64,000 bases of DNA, taken from NCBI RefSeq assembly GCF_010015475.1, contig NZ_SSNI01000008.1, forward strand, positions 1 through 64,000, read 5' to 3'. Every line of letters starts with the position of its first letter. The first letter of the stretch is position 1. The translations under genes were made by a program, and so were the position numbers. The notes under the pieces are model-generated. The model saw only the letters and a list, made by a program, of their open reading frames with translations, did not search any database and was not told the DNA's origin. The DNA comes from Pontibacter pamirensis (GTDB lineage Bacteria > Bacteroidota > Bacteroidia > Cytophagales > Hymenobacteraceae). This document shows, one piece after another, positions 61,853-64,000 of this stretch.

Positions 61853-63790
61853 ATGATTGACATCACACTGCCAGATGGCTCCGTACGCCAGTATGAACAA
61901 GGCGTAACAAGCTTTGAAGTGGCACAGAGCATCAGCGAAGGGCTGGCGCGTAACGTGCTTGCTGCTAAAGTAAACGACACTGTTTGGGACCTGTCGCGCC
62001 CCATAAACGAAAATGCAAGGGTACAGCTGCTCACCTGGAATGATGACCTGGGGAAGAACGCTTTCTGGCACTCGTCGGCTCACTTGCTGGCAGAGGCACT
62101 AGAAGAACTATATCCGGGCGTGAAGTTTGGAATAGGGCCTCCGGTTGAGAACGGCTTTTATTACGATGTGGACCTGGGCGAGCGTACTTTCTCGCAGGAA
62201 GACTTTGCTAAGGTAGAGCAGAAGATGCTGGAGCTGGCCCGCAACAAAAACGAGTTTAAGAGGCGTGAAGTGTCCAAAGCGGAAGCCATAGAATATTTTA
62301 CTCAGAAAGGAGATGAATATAAGCTTGATTTGATAAAGGACCTGGCGGATGGTACTATCTCTTTCTATGAGCAGGGGAAGTTTGTAGATCTTTGCCGTGG
62401 GCCGCACATTCCAAATACAAGCCATATCAAAGCAGCCAAAATTATGAATGTAGCCGGTGCTTATTGGCGCGGTGATGAGAAGAACAAGCAGCTGACTCGT
62501 ATATACGGTGTTACTTTCCCTAAACAGAAAGAGCTGACAGAGCACCTGCAGCGCCTCGAAGAAGCCAAGAAGCGTGACCACCGTAAGCTGGGCAAAGAGC
62601 TGGAGCTGTTCGCCTTCTCTGAGAAAGTAGGGATGGGCTTGCCACTCTGGTTGCCAAAAGGCACACTCTTACGCGAGCGCTTAGAGCAGTTTATGCGGAA
62701 GGCACAGATGCGTGCCGGCTATCAGCCGGTGGTAACGCCGCATATTGGCAGCAAAGAGCTTTACGTTACTTCCGGTCACTATGAGAAGTATGGAGCCGAT
62801 TCGTTCCAGCCAATAAAGACGCCGAATGAAGGGGAGGAGTTCTTTCTGAAGCCGATGAACTGCCCGCACCACTGTGAGATATACAAGACTCGCCCGCGCT
62901 CATATAAAGAACTGCCCGTACGCCTGGCAGAGTTCGGTACTGTATACCGCTACGAGCAGAGCGGTGAGTTGCACGGCTTAACAAGGGTGAGAGGCTTTAC
63001 ACAGGATGATGCACACATCTTCTGCCGTCCGGACCAGGTGAAGGAAGAGTTTATCAAAGTGATTGACCTGGTACTGTATGTGTTCCAGGCACTCGGCTTC
63101 GAAGACTATACTGCACAAATCTCCTTGCGTGACCCGGAAAACAAGAAAAAATACATCGGTGGCGACGAAGCTTGGGAAAAAGCAGAGACCGCTATTATTG
63201 AGGCTGCAGAGGAGAAAGGCCTGCGCACTGTAACCGAACTGGGGGAGGCTGCGTTCTATGGACCGAAGCTCGACTTTATGGTGAAGGATGCCCTAGGCCG
63301 TAAATGGCAGCTTGGAACCATCCAGGTTGATTATCAGTTACCAGAACGCTTCCAGTTGGAATACATTGGCGCTGATAACCAAAGACATCGCCCGGTTATG
63401 ATTCACCGTGCGCCTTTCGGTTCATTGGAGCGTTTCGTGGCCGTGCTGATTGAGCACTGCGGCGGTAATTTCCCGCTGTGGCTGAGCCCGGACCAGTTCG
63501 CCATCTTGCCAATTTCTGAAAAATACCAGGATTTTGCGCAGGAAGTATATGAGCGCCTGCAGCAGCATGACATCAGGGGCTTTGTAGACAACCGTGATGA
63601 AAAGATTGGCCGTAAAATACGCGATGCAGAAGTGCAGAAGGTACCTTACATGCTGATTGTGGGAGAGAAAGAGCAGGAGAACGGAGCCGTATCTGTGCGC
63701 AAGCACGGAGAGGGAGACTTAGGCGCTATGTCTGTGGAGGAGTATATCAGCTTCTTCCAGGGTAAAGTTGCAGAAGTATTGAATAAATAA
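61853..63790 (+). CDS. thrS: Threonyl-tRNA synthetase
   Basis: A 645-residue class II synthetase. The N-terminal TGS domain ([17 protein letters not shown]) is followed by the editing domain ([28 protein letters not shown]), the catalytic core with zinc-binding cysteine and histidines ([23 protein letters not shown]) and motif-2 text ([25 protein letters not shown]), then the anticodon-binding domain ([18 protein letters not shown]). Length is typical. infC follows after 80 bases, the classical thrS-infC order. Confidence 0.97.
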   Translation: MIDITLPDGSVRQYEQGVTSFEVAQSISEGLARNVLAAKVNDTVWDLSRPINENARVQLLTWNDDLGKNAFWHSSAHLLAEALEELYPGVKFGIGPPVENGFYYDVDLGERTFSQEDFAKVEQKMLELARNKNEFKRREVSKAEAIEYFTQKGDEYKLDLIKDLADGTISFYEQGKFVDLCRGPHIPNTSHIKAAKIMNVAGAYWRGDEKNKQLTRIYGVTFPKQKELTEHLQRLEEAKKRDHRKLGKELELFAFSEKVGMGLPLWLPKGTLLRERLEQFMRKAQMRAGYQPVVTPHIGSKELYVTSGHYEKYGADSFQPIKTPNEGEEFFLKPMNCPHHCEIYKTRPRSYKELPVRLAEFGTVYRYEQSGELHGLTRVRGFTQDDAHIFCRPDQVKEEFIKVIDLVLYVFQALGFEDYTAQISLRDPENKKKYIGGDEAWEKAETAIIEAAEEKGLRTVTELGEAAFYGPKLDFMVKDALGRKWQLGTIQVDYQLPERFQLEYIGADNQRHRPVMIHRAPFGSLERFVAVLIEHCGGNFPLWLSPDQFAILPISEKYQDFAQEVYERLQQHDIRGFVDNRDEKIGRKIRDAEVQKVPYMLIVGEKEQENGAVSVRKHGEGDLGAMSVEEYISFFQGKVAEVLNK

Positions 63791-63855
63791 GGAAAGTAAT
63801 TTTCTTTTTGATATAAAAAGTGCGATATTCGCACCTTGATTGTAAAAACTAATTT

Positions 63856-63863
63856 AAAGGAGG
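63856..63863 (+). promoter_or_regulatory. Strong Shine-Dalgarno site of infC
   Basis: AAAGGAGG lies 7 bases before the ATA start codon. Most genes in this window have no such site, as usual in Bacteroidota. A small hairpin (GTGCGA / TCGCAC) lies about 20 bases upstream of it near 63822-63836. Strong SD and weak start codon belong together in the control of infC. Confidence 0.8.
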
Positions 63864-63870
63864 TAATACT

Positions 63871-64000
63871 ATAGCTACTCAAAACAGGCGCTACATCCCA
63901 CGAGGTAAAGTGGAGGAGCCTTACAAAGTCAATGAAAAAATAACTGCCAGAGAAGTACGGGTAGTTGGAGACAATGTAGAGCAAGGTGTGTTCTCGACCA
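63871..64000 (+). CDS. infC: Translation initiation factor IF-3, N-terminal part, ATA start
   Basis: The frame ATA GCT ACT CAA encodes (M)ATQNRRYIPRGKVEEPYKV, then NEKITAREVRVVGDNV, and runs to the window end. This is the N-terminal domain of IF-3, which discriminates against non-standard start codons and keeps the subunits apart. An in-frame stop (63850-63852) lies 6 codons before, with no ATG, GTG or TTG between. The next candidate start (GTG, codon 14) would cut into the conserved N-terminus. ATA is therefore the best start. In E. coli, infC starts with AUU so that IF-3 represses its own translation. The same logic probably applies here. Confidence 0.93.
   Translation, partial: MATQNRRYIPRGKVEEPYKVNEKITAREVRVVGDNVEQGVFST

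Overview
The window looks like chromosome of a Bacteroidota bacterium, most likely in the Cytophagales (Hymenobacteraceae, Pontibacter-like). The reasons are: promoters of the TTG-N19/20-TAnnTTTG type, almost no Shine-Dalgarno sequences, DUF4199 proteins, a stand-alone DnaQ/GIY-YIG protein, long Bacteroidota-type LepB and M16 proteins, moderate GC with AT-rich spacers, and intergenic inverted repeats typical of that phylum. This assignment comes from memory of protein families, not from a search.

Positions 1-4760 are an accessory segment. It holds the 5' end of an IS3-type transposase, a STAND-like P-loop NTPase that appears to have lost its C-terminus beside the IS, a fragment matching the 3' end of a tRNA (an att-like scar) with its terminator, and an integrase module (tyrosine recombinase plus two small HTH proteins, with a palindromic operator candidate). 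A terminator separates this from mnmE.

Positions 4766-16480 carry mnmE, a lipoprotein thioredoxin, a complete metal (probably manganese) ABC importer with a DtxR/MntR-type regulator, fabH, a glycosyltransferase, dapD and a 3-hydroxyacyl-CoA dehydrogenase. One importer permease carries a second DtxR-like domain at its C-terminus.

Positions 16890-37260 hold many envelope and small proteins: twin 49-residue membrane peptides, an ABC-F ATPase, twin DUF4199 proteins, an L,D-transpeptidase, two M48 proteases, a lipid kinase, a metallophosphoesterase, mtgA, lepB interrupted by an in-frame TAA, an App1-like phosphatase, an M16 protease and a type IB topoisomerase.

Positions 37464-49267 are rich in sugar-phosphate genes. 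Pgi is followed by two beta-phosphoglucomutase-like HAD proteins, OtsB, a GH65 phosphorylase, a PfkB-type sugar kinase and class II fructose-bisphosphate aldolase. The HAD-OtsB-GH65 order matches the domain order of the single mycobacterial protein annotated OtsB1. Together the set could release trehalose from trehalose-6-phosphate, phosphorolyse it and carry the glucose units down to triose phosphates.

Positions 49472-64000 hold a glycine betaine/choline-type ABC importer with a fused permease and binding protein, the DnaQ/GIY-YIG nuclease, an AI-2E family membrane protein, topoisomerase IV (parE-parC), two TPR proteins, thrS and the start of infC. The infC start codon is ATA behind a strong Shine-Dalgarno sequence.
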